A stretch of 64,000 bases of DNA from Cymbidium sinense (lineage: Eukaryota; Streptophyta; Magnoliopsida; Asparagales; Orchidaceae), in assembly GCA_021442155.1 (NCBI GenBank), contig CM038229.1:95326271-95390270 (forward strand). Direction: 5' to 3'. The notes under the pieces are model-generated. The model saw nothing but the letters and a program-made list of their open reading frames with translations, ran no database searches and was not told the origin of the DNA. Position numbers and translations under genes: made by a program. Below are positions 38,690 to 51,800 of this stretch, one piece after another (position 1 is the first letter of the stretch; each line of letters starts with the position of its first letter).

Positions 38690-41090
38690 CATATGACTTC
38701 TCCGTCTCCACTCATCCATTGTGTTCTTATATCGACTTGAATGTGGTCTTGATCTTACTTTAACATTGGGTGGCGAATGGATACGCTCCACTCCACATCA
38801 AAGTCCGGTTATTTCAATCTAGCGAACATGATAGTTCACGAGTATGTACATACATTGACATAGTGTATCTTGGCACGTAGCCAAATGATTCAATCTCCTC
38901 TAAAGCAAAGAATAATGACCACATGACATGATAAATCTGTCTACAACTACATGAACATAACCGCCAAGAAGTCAACTCAAGGATCGACAACCCATATTGA
39001 ACACTTGCACTTTATTAACATTGATATTTGGTTGTGGATAGTGTCTCCGCATGCTCAATCGTTGAGTATAGCTTATGGTCTAGAGAATGTAAATTCATTA
39101 GTTGGTTCTCCCAAGTCCGTTATATCGCTCTCTTATAAAATACATCGATAATGTTATAATAAATCGCTATGATTAGTGCTTGAATTGGAAATCCCCATGT
39201 CCGCTTTGAAAACTCCATTGAAACAATCGATGCATTTGTCATCATAACATATATCGCTTCACCATCATGAACCAATAGCCACTTTTATACATCACCATCT
39301 ATTGACCATTGGTATGCTTCAGTTTTAATATTCTTTATGTCTCATATGTCGATTGAATATATTTATGTCATCCATCAGATATACATTTTCTTACATAAAA
39401 ATTTAACATATGTAATACCCATTCTTCTCTCACCGCTTTTAAAGTTCTCCTCGATGCCTTAAGCAATGATGATGTGCAACCTATGGGAATTCATCTCAAC
39501 AACCACATACCAACCCCGATGCTTATCTAAGATAATGCACAAATCACTCCTTCTTGAAATAATAGGCAATATCTATCGATGCACATAATAAACTACTGTG
39601 AGTCATTATTTTTAGATTCAACTATAGTGAAACAAAGTGTAAATAATCCATTGTTGGCATCAATACCAACATCCGTGAGTAACGCATATATACTTTCCAA
39701 GTAGGAATGTTCCATCCATGCAATGAACAGATGACAAAATCCCCAACCCGATATTTATGGTCCAAGTGCACAAAATAATCTTTGAATCTTATGTATTTGA
39801 TGATAGAATTCTATACATAGTGCGAATTAGCATAACGAATCCATGAATAGGCCAAGAGAGCGTATGAGTCATCCCAACTCCCAAATATTGCTCTACTACT
39901 CTTACGCACATACATGCCTTCATGTAAGACACTTTAATATTAAATTTTGATTCCATCCTTCCAATGATCTCTCTTGATTTCAAGTTTATCTCGAGATGCA
40001 TAACTGACATTATGAAATAACTAATGAACTTAGACATTGGTGATGTCCGTAACCATTGATAGTGTTGATGCAAGGCGGTGCACCTAACATTGATATCCTC
40101 CAAGCACCTCCCAACCTTTTGCTCCTACTACGTATGCTCCATTAGCAAGATCTGTTGGGATTGTGTTGTACATACAACCGTAAAATTCTTTTGATTCAAG
40201 TAATTATAAGGAATTGAAAATTATTTAGTATTGACCAACCAAAGACTACAAATTGAAGCTCCTTCTTATTTGAGAAACACATACCTTCATATAGTTCAAC
40301 TAGAACTTTGATGTCATCGCAAAACTTATACTATCAAATGAACCATCAAACACAATTGCATCCCAATCTTTGTGGTTTGACATGTGCGGATATAGTCATT
40401 GTATATCATAGCATCTTTATTTGCATAATTTTGATTGAATGATTCCTAATAAGCTTGTTACTAGCATTGTTGTCACATAAACTATTATTACCAAGGAAAG
40501 AATCCTCTTCAAGAGCACTATCATCGATGCATCACTTGATTTGCTATTGTATCATACTCATCATCGAGACTCGGATGCATTGGGTTGCTCTCATGCAATC
40601 ATGCTTCTGTGCATCCGAAGTTCGTTTAAGAAAGTCAACATCGTTAAAAAAAGATGCAAGATGGGTTGAACCATAAAATGAAGACAATAATCAAGCTTTT
40701 AAGGTAACCGCTAACCTTAGTTCGAGTCATCGTAGTAGTGTTGCGGTATTGTTGTTGATAAAGTCAAATCATGTGCGAATCGGAATATTATTTTGCATGA
40801 GATTAATATTGCAAATGAAGCACTACATTGTGGCTTGACTTTCATATAAAGAACTAATATTTGACGGATGTTTCATCTAGTACAAGACCGCAGACTTCAT
40901 CGCCAAATCTTAGATGCTATAAATCTCGCGCCAATAGGGAAATGACACGTTAGCTCCACTATGAACTTATCTACATCATAACGAGAGATCTTGACACTTT
41001 CTATTTTAAATCTTCTAAGCTTGCATGACGTGATACTCGATATGACAATTTCTTCCACCGACATAACTTGGAATAAACCGATCATCAACG
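38690..41090 (-). pseudogene. Degenerate MULE transposase (MURA-like)
   Basis: The minus strand shows the family order in broken frames: KFNIKVSYMKAC followed by a Y-G-W-ESYA-like stretch (39,950-39,860); YFVHLDHKYRVGDFVIC with an overlapping GTFLLGKY (about 39,780-39,700); GIDANNGLFTLCFTIVE near 39,660-39,600, around the catalytic D/E region; then a decayed SWIM-type zinc-finger region (about 39,040-38,900); and RPHSSRYKNTMDEWRR (38,740-38,690), matching the basic tail that follows the SWIM finger in MULE transposases. Many stops and shifts mean no function is expected. Confidence 0.7.
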
Positions 41091-41611
41091 CTATTCATCA
41101 TAGAAGAGAATCAAGAAAATGAGCTCTTGACTTATCCTAAAGTATGCTCATCCAACCTGATTGAATGAACAAAATGCAAAATTGATATTTCACTAATCTC
41201 AAAATAAATCTAGTAATTTTCAAACTCATTCTAATATAATTTATATCAAAAATTGAGCAATACTTAGCTATTATAATAGATAAAATCACAAAACTTACTT
41301 TCTAGAGAACAATAAATAATTGATAATCTAGAAACTAGCATGTTCTTAAGGTGTTCTTTTGATTAAACTTGTAACCAATATAGTTATTATTAAATATTCT
41401 AATAAGTCATAAGTTTTCAACTTAAATATATGAAAAAATATAAACTCTTAAACTTTGGGGTTATTAAATAATGAATCCATTTTAGATATTTTTAAAGTGA
41501 ATTTTCAACTACTTAAGCCATACTATGAAAGAAATTAGACTCAAATTAAAGAGTCCATTAATTTAGTTGAAGTCCATAAAACTAGAGAAGTTATGTTAGG
41601 ACGTTAAAAAC

Positions 41612-41754
<143 letters not shown>

Positions 41755-41941
41755 GTGTCCGTGTTAAAAGTCTATTAGTAGTGTGTTTAGTGTTTATAGA
41801 TAAAGATTAGGGTTGAAGATCCATTAGAAGGAGATTGCAATCCATTATTGGCTTAGAATTGGATTAAAAATAAAAGCTCTTTTCCTTCTTTTGAGTTTTC
41901 TGAATGGTTTCATATGATCAAGCCTACAAATGTTCTCTTCT

Positions 41942-42072
<131 letters not shown>

Positions 42073-42179
42073 GGCATTGTTCCCCAACAGCACTCCCCTT
42101 CCCCGCTAAAGTTCCTTTCCTGATCGTCCATTATCGTCCTCTCCATGGAGGGACCATTGGAGCTCTCTAATAACCTTCC

Positions 42180-42545
42180 AACCGATAACTCTATTGATCC
42201 CTCTAACAAAATCATATCCTCACAATCCTATCATGAAAAAGTTTGTGAAGGAAGTGATGACTTTTAAAAAAAAATCAAGTCAAGAATGGTAAACCACTCT
42301 TTATATTACTAAAATCAAATTTGCTTAAGAGCCTTTTAGATTTACATTGGTTGGAAAGTTCAGTACATCCAAAGATGGACACCATTTAAAAGCATTTTGA
42401 TGAGCTCAAACTCATTGGTGACTACAATGTAGGACTTATGGATAGATGACACACTATTATAAGGCTTAATAGATAGGAAGACTATGCACGATTATTTTCA
42501 AAGAAACTCTACCACATTGAAAACATACCCATGAAGATTAGGGAG
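42180..42545 (+). pseudogene. LINE ORF1 fragment (DUF4283-like)
   Basis: The plus strand, with frame changes, reads LVGKFSTSK, then FDELKLIGDYNVGLMDR, HTIIRLNR, EDYARLFSKK and ENIPMKI. This is the order of the DUF4283 domain at the N-terminus of plant L1-type LINE ORF1 proteins. It stops abruptly at 42,545, so the LINE is truncated at its 3' side. No reverse transcriptase is nearby. Confidence 0.7.
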
Positions 42546-42571
42546 AACTGAATATATACCTTAGGGAGCCG

Positions 42572-42692
42572 GTCACGTGTGAGGTGGAGCCGAGCATGCA
42601 GGTGGAGCCAGAGTCCGAGGTGGAGCCGGAGTGCAGGTGGAGCGGAAGTTCGAGGTGGAGCGAACTGGAGGTGGAGCCACCAATGGTTGGGA
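42572..42692. repeat. GC-rich minisatellite (GGTGGAGC-based)
   Basis: GAGGTGGAGCC, CAGGTGGAGCC and CGAGGTGGAGC words recur at about 15-18-bp spacing, seven times, in an otherwise AT-rich region. It lies immediately after the LINE ORF1 fragment. Confidence 0.8.
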
Positions 42693-42899
42693 TTAGGTCA
42701 TCCATGGGGTTAGAGAAGAATGGCAAATGAAATGCAAGTGCAGGCCTAACACAACCACTACATAAATATTTAGGCTATAGCCATCCTGATAATCGATCAC
42801 TAACTTTAAGCCACCTCGATGAGGTCGCCTACTTACTGGGTGATCAGACTAAACTTAAAATTTTTTTATATACTTAAAATTAAAATTAAAATTTATTTA

Positions 42900-44110
42900 G
42901 TACTTATTTTAAAAAAAATTTCTTGATCATCTCATGATGATTGTTGCTCACAATGTGAGGCTTAGTTGGGTTTAGTTCAATCCAATTTAGTTAGGATTAG
43001 AATTTGGCTCAAAAGGAATACTTTAGGTCACTTTGGGTCAAGTGAGCCTAGGTGGCCAATTGACTTGATCAAGGCTTGAATCAAGTTTAATTTAACTCAC
43101 ATATAGATTTATGATTGAAATATAAATCCATTTGCAAGTGATTTGGAGTCAAATGAGTTTTGATTCATTTGACAATTTCAAGTTCAAAGGGTGAACATGA
43201 GTTTGGCTTGGGTTTGATTTTTGAATTTAGGTTTGGTTTGATGATTAAAGTTTATCTTTATATTTGGATTCATTATTATAGGATTGGTTGAATCATGAAG
43301 AAAAATCAAGGGTTTTGCTTGATTTGAATTTGGTTTGGCTAAGTTCAAGAATTTGACTTGAAAGGCTTAAGTTGAATTTTGATTGGATTTGGGTTTGAGT
43401 TTGAATTAATTTTTGATTGATGATTGAAGTTTATATTTATATTTGGATTTATGATTGAAGGATTGATTAAATAATGAAGAAAAATCAAGGGTTTGGCTTG
43501 ATTTGAATTTGATTTGGTTAAGTTCAAGATTTTGACTTGAAAGGCTTAGGTTGAATTGTGGTTGAATTTGAATTTAATTTTGAATTTAGTTTTGATTATT
43601 TGAATTTATATTTCATATATATTTATGAATATAAATTATAATATAAATGGGTTATGATAAAATTTCTTGAATTAGATTGATTTGGCTTTGATTTAGATAA
43701 GTCCATAAGATAGAATCAAAGTGACTTAGAAAAAAATTAGATTTGGATTTCAAACATAAGCTTAAATCATTTGGAATTGATTTGAGTTTGAGAAAATAAA
43801 TTAAGTTGGAAATAATTTTAGGTTTTGATGTTGAATTAATTTGGAGTTTGGAGTTGGTTTAGACTTGATTTGGAGTTTGACTTGAAGGAAGGAAGTGAGG
43901 AGTTAGTTTAAGCTATAGGGTAGGCAAATTTTCCTAACACCCCTAAGGCAAAACCTATTCCTATGGCTAACTCTTCTAAGTCTCTAGAGTTAGTGAGTGT
44001 TCACCTAATTACTAGAAGTGTCTTAAGACTAATGAAACTCTTAGTGTCTAAGAGAAGTCTTGCCTAAGATGGAGGGGTTGAGAGCTCATTCTAAAAATGA
44101 GGTCACAAAG
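42900..44110 (-). mobile_element. Complement of the AC-rich gypsy segment
   Basis: GT-rich on this strand. The complement of 43,900-44,100 matches 19,370-19,560, including the AAGACACTTCTAGT and CCTATAGC landmarks. It directly follows the duplicated 3' half of the gypsy element, supporting its place at the 3' end of the element. Confidence 0.6.
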
Positions 44111-44689
44111 GGCTCCAATGGGTGTGGTGTGACTAACAAGGAACACCGCACATATTGGTGTGTTAACCAAAATGATAAATAATGCCAACAATCACAAACA
44201 CTAACAAAATGATCTACTCCTAACTCAGAAGGTGAGAGAGCTTAGTAATGTGACTACTCAAAGACATAAGAGAGTGAAGGAGGAATCCACTAAGGATAGA
44301 GTATATGAACCTTTAGAGGAACATGTTCAAGTCATCCGTATGGGGATGAGAGGTTTGATTTGATTTGAGTCTCACTAGGAGAGAAATTAATTTGATTTGT
44401 TTGATTGATTGATTATTTGTTTGTATGTTGCTTTTGTTTTGACTCAATTGGGGAGATTGATTGAATTTTTTTTTTTTGTTTTTGTTTGACTCCACCGAGG
44501 GAGGAGGGTAGAATTTGTTTCATATTTTTAGACTTTAGATTTTGAGATGAAACCTATTGGTTTACAATGGATGACGGTGAGCCATGGAGGCTTAAACCTA
44601 ACTTAAATCTAAAGGGGTAGTCTACCAAACACATAGGACTAGCCAACCAAAGGGATCGCTTTTAGTGTGCATGCTTGGGAGGAAAGCAT

Positions 44690-46530
44690 AAATGCACTTA
44701 CATCCTCCAAAGTAGGGACCGGTCGGGTGGTCTATTGGCAAGGCAACAGTTGAACCAACCTAGGGCTATTGAGTGAATGCCGCTAGGGACTTAGATCAAC
44801 TCAAATATAGTAAAGAATAATTTTATTTTTTTAGTTTATTTCGATGGATCCCATTGGTTTGTGATGGATTATAGTGAGTAGGGGCCATGGAGGCCTTGGG
44901 GCTAGCTCATTTATCAATCCAAAGGGGTAGTCTACCAACCACATAGTAGGACTATCCAACCAAAGGGGTACCTTTTGGTTTGCAATGGTTAAGTTAAGAA
45001 GAAAGTGGGACTCACATCTTCCAAAATAAGGAACCACCGGGTGATCGATTGGCAAGGAAACAAATTGAACCGACCTGGGGCTAACTATTGAGTGAATGCT
45101 AGAGACTTAAATTAGCTCAAAGATAGTCAAGATTAATTTATTTTTTAGTTTGTTTGCTTTGATGAATTCGTTGGTTATGATAGATCACACTAAGAAGGAG
45201 CTTATATCACTAGACCTACCTCTGATTTATTTAACCAAAGGGAGTAGCTTCCTTGGGGAGAACTATCCACCAAAGGAGTTTCTTTTTTGCAATGATCAAT
45301 TCGAGGAAGAAAGCGGGAACTCACATCTTCCACTACAAAAGACCACGGGTGATTGAATGCTTTGGGAAAAAATCAAACCACCTAGGGCTACCTGTCGATT
45401 TGAGATCATGCTAGAAAGAATGCCATAGTCTTACATCTTACAAAGTGGAATGACTGTGGTAACTCGCCAGGCAAAATAGATTGAACTCGACCTAAGGGTG
45501 ACTACGAGTGAACTTATCTCAACTCGGGCAATTGCTAGGGAGTTATACCGACATTGCCCCTAAAGATAGGATGTATGCTTGGGAAAAGAGGCTTTGTGGG
45601 CTTGAATTCTTAATCCACAAGTGAGTATTTGTTTGTTTAATTTATTTTGTCGTGGACCTGTTAATTTGTGAAGGATCATACCGAGAAGGAGCTTATATCG
45701 CCTAGACCTATCTCGCATCAACCAAGGGAGAATCGCCATCCACCGAACAAATTCTCCAACCAATGTGGGTGGCTATTAGGAAAGGAGAACCGGCCCAATC
45801 CAAAAGTAACCCGAGTAGTGTCTAAATAAGGTGCAAAGGACGTGATCCAAATAGAGTGCCCGCAGGAGAGGGAAACTAAGGGCTTAATCTAAAACCCGAT
45901 AAGATGACATGACTAGTCATATATCAAATAGGTATTTGATGGCCAACTCAAGGAAAAGCATGGACTCACATCCCAAAAGTTGTGTAGCCATTGGGTGAGT
46001 CACAAGATAGCTAAGATCAACCAACCTAAAGCCCTTCGATTTGCAACAATCGCCTAAAAGAATGCTCGAGGACTCACATCCTCCCATGTAACGATTGGGA
46101 TAGTTTGTCTTTGGCTCGACAGTGTTATCCAACCTAGGATGACTAGAAAGTGAATGCCATTGAGGGACTTACATCAACCCAAATGTAGTCAAGAGGAAAG
46201 GTTCCTCAGGGCACTTATCCTAGAATCTCAAATATACTTAACTTAGTTAGATCATGATGATTAGTTTCAAGAAGAAAGTGGGACTCACATCTTCTTAAAA
46301 AAGATCAACACGGGTAGCTTACTAGTGGATAGTGAAGTCTACCAAACTAACAAGATGCTCATTAGTTTGCAAGTTAGGAAGAAAGCTCGGGACTCACATA
46401 TTCCAAAATAAAGAACATTGGAGTGACATACTAGCTGGTGTAGAACCCAACCTAAAAACTAATGAGTGAGTACCATAAGGAATTGCTCCCACATCAAAAT
46501 AGCCCGAGATAAATGATTATGTTTATTTTT
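44690..46530. repeat. ~110-bp degenerate tandem repeats, 3' part of gypsy copy
   Basis: GGGACTCACATCTTCC-like blocks preceded by AAGAAGAAAG recur near 45,008, 45,310, 45,965, 46,072, 46,285 and 46,392, with weaker ones between. The common spacing is about 105-120 bp. Each unit also contains a variant of GGTGAC-ATA and GAGTGAATGCC. A second version lies at 49,790-50,350. Confidence 0.7.
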
Positions 46531-46544
46531 TTGCTTGTGTTAAA

Positions 46545-46800
46545 GGGAATAGAATGCCACTTGGGTTATCTCACACCTACCTAAACACACTTGGGGATTT
46601 GATGAGATGGTGCCATGGATGGCGCCATAATTTCCACCAAGAAAGGATGTCACTTGGATTCTCTTACACCCAACTTAGTTGTGCTAATCAAAATAGGATG
46701 GGTTCTCTCACACCTATTCTAATAATGTCGGAGATTGTGTTTGATTGTGTTTGTGTTGTGAAAGAGAGATAGATGCCTCTTGGGTTCTCTCACACCTATC
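46545..46800. repeat. GGATGCCTCTTGGGTTCTC repeat, copy 1
   Basis: Four variants of GATGCC-CTTGGGTTCTCTCACACCTA occur near 46,550, 46,645, 46,695 and 46,775, between the ~110-bp repeats and the integrase end. The matching set lies at 50,395-50,660. Confidence 0.7.
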
Positions 46801-46929
46801 CTAGACACTTCATGGTAGATTCACAAGATAAATAAATAATGCTTCAAAAGAAGAGAAGATTTTGATGAAATTGAATCAAATTTTTGTTCTTTTATTGATA
46901 ATTATTTTCAAACATTTGTTATGGATATT

Positions 46930-48970
46930 GTTCTTCAAATAGAGCCCATTAATTGGAAGCATCGTGTTTCCCTTTACAATTAATGAGTTGATAAGATCCT
47001 CCTTGGTAGGCCTTCTATATGACATAGGGCCTTCCCATGGGTTCAAACTTGCCTCCCATCTTTCGAAATAATTGGTCTACTTAGACTAACACAAGTTCTC
47101 CTACTTGGAAAGACCTAGTGACCATTATTGTGAGTTGAATTATTTTGGCTTGTACAACTCGAGGTTTTGGCACGCATAGGAGACTCTCCTCCAAACCTTT
47201 GAGTTCTTCTAATCATAACTTTGCATTCTACTCTATAGTGATCTTGCTACCTAATACTATCCTTAGTGATGGGAGTTGAACTTTAAAGGTAGAATGGCTT
47301 GCACCCATACACTAAAGAAAATGGGGTAGATTGAGTTGGGGTTGATATGTGGTGCGTATGCCCACAAGGCTTCAACTAATTGCTTATTCCACTATCGCTT
47401 GTTATCATCAAGAGTCTTCTTTAGTATTTGGATGAGAGTTTTGTTGAATGCTTCTACTAAGCCATTTGCTCGGTAGATGGTGGAGTATCTCCAATCTATA
47501 TCATGTCTTCTAGCAAGTTGTTGATCGGGTGCTTTTGAATGTAGTACCATTATTGGATATAATTCATTGAGGCACCCCAATCTATATAATGATATGGTTC
47601 TTGAAAAATTGAAGCAAAGCTGACCTATCTGAGTGAGACCTCCACCCACTTAAAAAAAAGTAGCGCTTAGAATGAACCGATGACACTTGGAAGAAGGAGG
47701 TTCAATCGGTCCCATCATGTCGCATTCCCCAACATTCAAATGACCATGAAGCCAATTTAGGGTGTAGAATTTTGGGTGGTTGATGTAAGATCACACCATG
47801 TACTTGACAATGGCATCTCCTAGATACATCCATGCTTGTAATCATCGAGAGTATCCTAGTCTCTTGATCTTCATCTTCATCTTGAACTGGATTGATGCGC
47901 CTACATAGACTGAATAAACCTCACGATAATCCCATGGGCTTCATGTTGGTCCAAACAATGTAACCATATTTGATCGCCAAGATAAAGGTGCCATCAACTA
48001 GAGCAGAGGAGAGAGCTCTCTCACTGATAGTCTTATAACTTTTCTTGAGGTAGTTTATTGGTGTTCAAATACTCTATGAATGGTTTCCTCCAATCCAGCC
48101 TCTTTGTTCTTATAGGCGACGCCAACCTCCCCTTCAAGAGAAAGTCTCTCAATGAGTTCAACATCAATAAGGGATAGGACTTATCTATTTTAGACCCTTA
48201 TTGAATGGACTCATCTTGAGATGCCAATTCTTTTGCAAGTTTGACCAATGTATCTGTACTACTTTCTCTCGAGGAACCTTGTAGATGATAACTTGATTTA
48301 AGCCAACAACTTCATGGTATACTCAGTAATGATGAAGCTTGGGTTTGAGAACCTTATAGGACCCAACAATCGGTTGATGACCAACCGAGAATCCCCAGAT
48401 GTTGAAGCTCTTGACACATACTATGATGGCTAACTCTGCAAGCAATTAAAGCCCTATACTCACTTCATTGTTGGTGCAAGGATTGGAGAAATAGTATGAG
48501 AATTTTAACACATTACGTCTAGAGTTAAGAGAACTATTCCTACCCCTCCTTTCACGGAAGAGTAGATCGTGATGCTTCTCCTTCATGAAAGGAAGTCGCA
48601 CCATTAAAATACATCTCCCATTGGTAGTTGTCAACCTCCCCAAGTTCATGATTTGTTTGTCAAGGAGATCATCACTAAGCAGAAGTGGGTGTCTGCTAAG
48701 AAATCACTAGTGCTTGTCCTTTACCACCAGAGTACAAAAGTGATATCAAACCGTGAGAGTATCATGGACCAACATGCAACATCAAGATAACATTGACCGT
48801 GTCATGAGATATTGTAGTGGATTGGTTATGGAAATCAAGTTTACCTTGGAGAAAGCATATAGTGTCATAGCTTCGAGATGCAAAGATCAAAGCTAGGAAA
48901 TGTTCTCAATAGGTGTGTAGTTTGCTTTAGTAGGAATTATACGATGGCGAGGTAGTAGAATGCACTCTCC
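46930..48970 (-). pseudogene. Gypsy RNase H-integrase remnant, duplicated copy
   Basis: The minus strand runs from an RNase H-like piece (NPCTNNEVSIGL, 48,450-48,650) through integrase (PSSKCHRFIL near 47,700; IDWRYSTIYRANGLVEAFNK and LIQILKKTLDDNKR at 47,500-47,392; QLVEALWAYAP near 47,370) to a C-terminal piece with RSFQVGELVLV and GGKFEP near 47,030. This directly repeats 49.45-52.8 kb with modest base divergence and many short indels. Confidence 0.75.
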
Positions 48971-49440
48971 TTCCCTTCGTCATTGGCTTTGATAATAACT
49001 CTCTCTTTGATCAATCTCATTTGATCTTCAAAATTATATCAATCGATTGATAGTCTTTTCCTATTGAAATCTTTGAAGACAACGATCATTTACCTTAATC
49101 GAGAGTTTTTCTAAAGAATCTCCATTCCTTAAGATGTAATTAACTATGGGGCTTGCCCAGGGAACTTAACAAACCTAGTTTTAAATAAACCCTTCTTTAC
49201 TTTTTTCGTAAAGTAGAGGAAGAATCTTTGGTACATATGCACACATCATCATTAGTCCTTATTGAGGTGATTAGGTCCATTAAAGGGTAGTGACTTCTAT
49301 CTTCGAGATAGTACACTATTTCCTTGATGACATACTTGATCACTTGAATAAGCACATACGGATCTACGTGGCATCCTAAAAAAGATGAATTTCTATATGC
49401 TTGAACCTTTCTTTTCTCACCACATTTGAAAGGCAACTAT
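48970..49440 (+). mobile_element. LTR scrap in opposite orientation between pol copies
   Basis: About 470 bp match 26,700-27,240 of the plus LTR directly and 60,610-60,930 in complement. Landmarks are CTCGATTAAGGTAAATGATC and TACTATCTC-GATAGAAGT in complement. Its orientation is opposite to the LTR that belongs to the minus-strand gypsy around it. Confidence 0.7.
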
Positions 49441-49789
49441 CCTCTTTAGAAAATTTTCACCACAATAAGTGAATTAATTTGTTTGTTTGTTTATCATGGG
49501 CCCTATTAATTTGTGAGGGATCAAACCGAGAAGGAGCTTATATTAGCCTAGACATATCTCATTCTTGAACCAAGGAAGAATCTATGCATCCATTGAACAA
49601 AATCTCCAACACAAGTGTGGCCACTTGGAAAGGGGATGTCCAATCCAAAAGTAACATGGGTAGTGTCTAAATGGGGTTGCAAAGGATGTGATCCAAATAG
49701 AACACTCACGAGGAGGGCCCGCTAAGGGCTTAATCCAAAACCCTAGAGAAGATGACATGTCTAATCATATATCAAATAGGTATTTGGTG

Positions 49790-50350
49790 GCCAACTAAAA
49801 GAGAAAGCGAGGACTCACATTTTCAAGAGTGGTGTATCCATAGGGTGAGTCACTATCGCATAGTGAACATCAACCAACCTAAGGTGCCCATCGGTTTGTA
49901 GTAATTAGCCTGGAAGAAAGCTCGATGACTCACATCCTCTTATAGCGATTCTTTGGGATAGTCCGTCTTATTTCGATGGTGTCATCCGACCTAGGGTGAT
50001 GAGTGAATGCCAGAGGACTTATATCAACTCAAATGTAGTCGAGAAGAAAGGAGCCTCGAGGGACTTATCCTAAACCTCAAATACACTCAACCCAGTTAGA
50101 TCATGATGATTTTTCAAGAAGAAAGCTCGGGGACTCACATCTTCTTAAACAAAATCAACATGAGGTAGCTTAATTTGGAAGTCAACCATACTAACAAGGT
50201 GCTCATTGGTTTTAATGATCAAGTTAAGAAGAAAGTGCGGGACTCACATCTTCCAAATAAGTGACCAGGGGTGACATACTAATGAGGTAGCATGTGGGCG
50301 ACCTAGATCGACTAATGAGTGAGTGTCATGGGACTTTCTCCCTCATCAAA
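49790..50350. repeat. ~110-bp degenerate tandem repeats, second set
   Basis: The same repeat as at 44,690-46,530, with GGACTCACAT blocks near 49,812, 49,928, 50,132 and 50,240. Confidence 0.7.
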
Positions 50351-50394
50351 GTAGCTCGAGACAAAGGATATGTGTTTGTTTTATGCTCTGTTAA

Positions 50395-50660
50395 AGGGAA
50401 TAGGATGCCTCTTGGGTTCTCTCATACCTATCCTAAACACGCTAAGGATTTTAATGAAATGGTGCCATAGATGGCAAATGGGAATTACCACTAACAAAGG
50501 ATGCCTGGGTTCTCTCACACCTAACTTAATTATGCTAATTGAAATAGGATGCCTCTTGGGTTCTCTCACACCTATTCTAATAGCATCGAGAAATGTGTTT
50601 GATTGTGTTTATGTTGTGAAAGAAGGATAGGATACCGGGGACTCTTACACCTACCTTAAA
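50395..50660. repeat. GGATGCCTCTTGGGTTCTC repeat, copy 2
   Basis: Four variants near 50,401, 50,497, 50,546 and 50,627, matching the set at 46,545-46,800. They create short spurious open frames on both strands. Confidence 0.7.
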
Positions 50661-50899
50661 CACATCATGGTGGATTCAGACAACAAGATAACACTTTGAA
50701 AGAAGAGAATATTTTGATGAATTGGAATGAAATTTTTGTTGATTGATAGAATTTTTTCAAACATATTTTTATGGATAATATTTTTTAAATAGAGCCTATT
50801 AATTGGAAGCATTTGGTGTTCCCTTTATCAATAACCTAAGATCCTCCTTGGTAGGCTTTCCCTATGACATAAGGCCTTCCCAAGTGAGTTCAAACTTGG

Positions 50900-51800
50900 C
50901 TCCCATCTTTGAGGCAACAATTGGTCTCCTTAGGACTAACACAAGTTCTCTTACTTAGAAAGACCTAGGGTGGACCAACTTGTTGTGAGCTTGAATCATT
51001 TTGGCCTTATACAACTCGAGGTTGCAGGTAGGTGACTACTCTAAACCTTTGAGCTCTTCTAACCGTAATTTGCATTTTGCTTTGTAGTGATCTTGCTACC
51101 CAATGCTATCCTTAGTGATAGAGTTGAACTTCTAAAAGTAGAATGGCTGGCTTGACCCATACACTAGGAAAAGGGGATAGATTGAGTTGGAGTTCGGTAT
51201 GTGGTGCGTAAGCCCACAAGGCTTCACCAAACATTCTACTAGCTGTTATCATCAAGAGTCTTCTTTAGTATTTGGATGAGAGTTTTGTTGAATCCTTCTA
51301 CTAAGCCATTTGCTCTAGGGTAGTAGATGGTGGAGTATCTCCATTCTATAGTGTCTCAGCGTTAATTTTGGGTGCTTTTGAATGTAGTACCATTATCAAA
51401 TATAATTCATCGATGCACCCAAACCTATACGATATGGTTTGAATGAAGTGCATCGTGACCTCTCGAGCAAAATTGCCTCACACACTTAGAAAAGTAGTCA
51501 ATTACAACTAAGATGAACCGATGACCCTTGAAGAAGGAGGATCGATCAAACCCATAATGTTGGTTCCCCACTCAAATGGCCATGAGGCCAATGTAAGGTG
51601 TAATGTTAGGTGGTTGATGTAGGACCACCGTGTACGACACGATGGCATCTTCTAGCTACATCCATACGATATAATCATCGAAGGTTAGTAGTATTCTAGT
51701 CTCTTGATCTTCATTTTCATCTTGCAAGATTGATGAGCTTCACATAGACTGAATGTACCTCGATTATAATGCCATAGGCTTTGTTTTATCTAGAAACATA
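50900..51800 (-). pseudogene. Gypsy integrase remnant
   Basis: The minus strand shows GFDRSSFFKGHRFILVVIDYF at about 51,560-51,480, the entry to the DDE core of gypsy integrases. Further on is the same NGLVEAFNK-type stretch as in the duplicated copy (about 51,320-51,240), followed by the C-terminal GELVLV/GGKFEP-like region near 50,950-50,900. Integrase inserts retrotransposon cDNA into the host chromosome. Indels break the frame repeatedly. Confidence 0.7.

Larger units (their letters stand above)
29050..41200 (-). mobile_element. MULE copy 2 with MURA and PMD, split by an LTR
   Basis: The minus strand carries, in order, a MURA-type transposase (41.1-38.7 kb), a plant mobile domain (38.46-37.33 kb) and a non-coding 3' part (31.28-29.05 kb) that matches MULE copy 1. 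A ~5-kb gypsy LTR (31.29-36.37 kb) sits inside. Without it the element is about 7 kb. All frames are broken. Terminal inverted repeats were not identified, so the outer limits are approximate. Confidence 0.65.
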
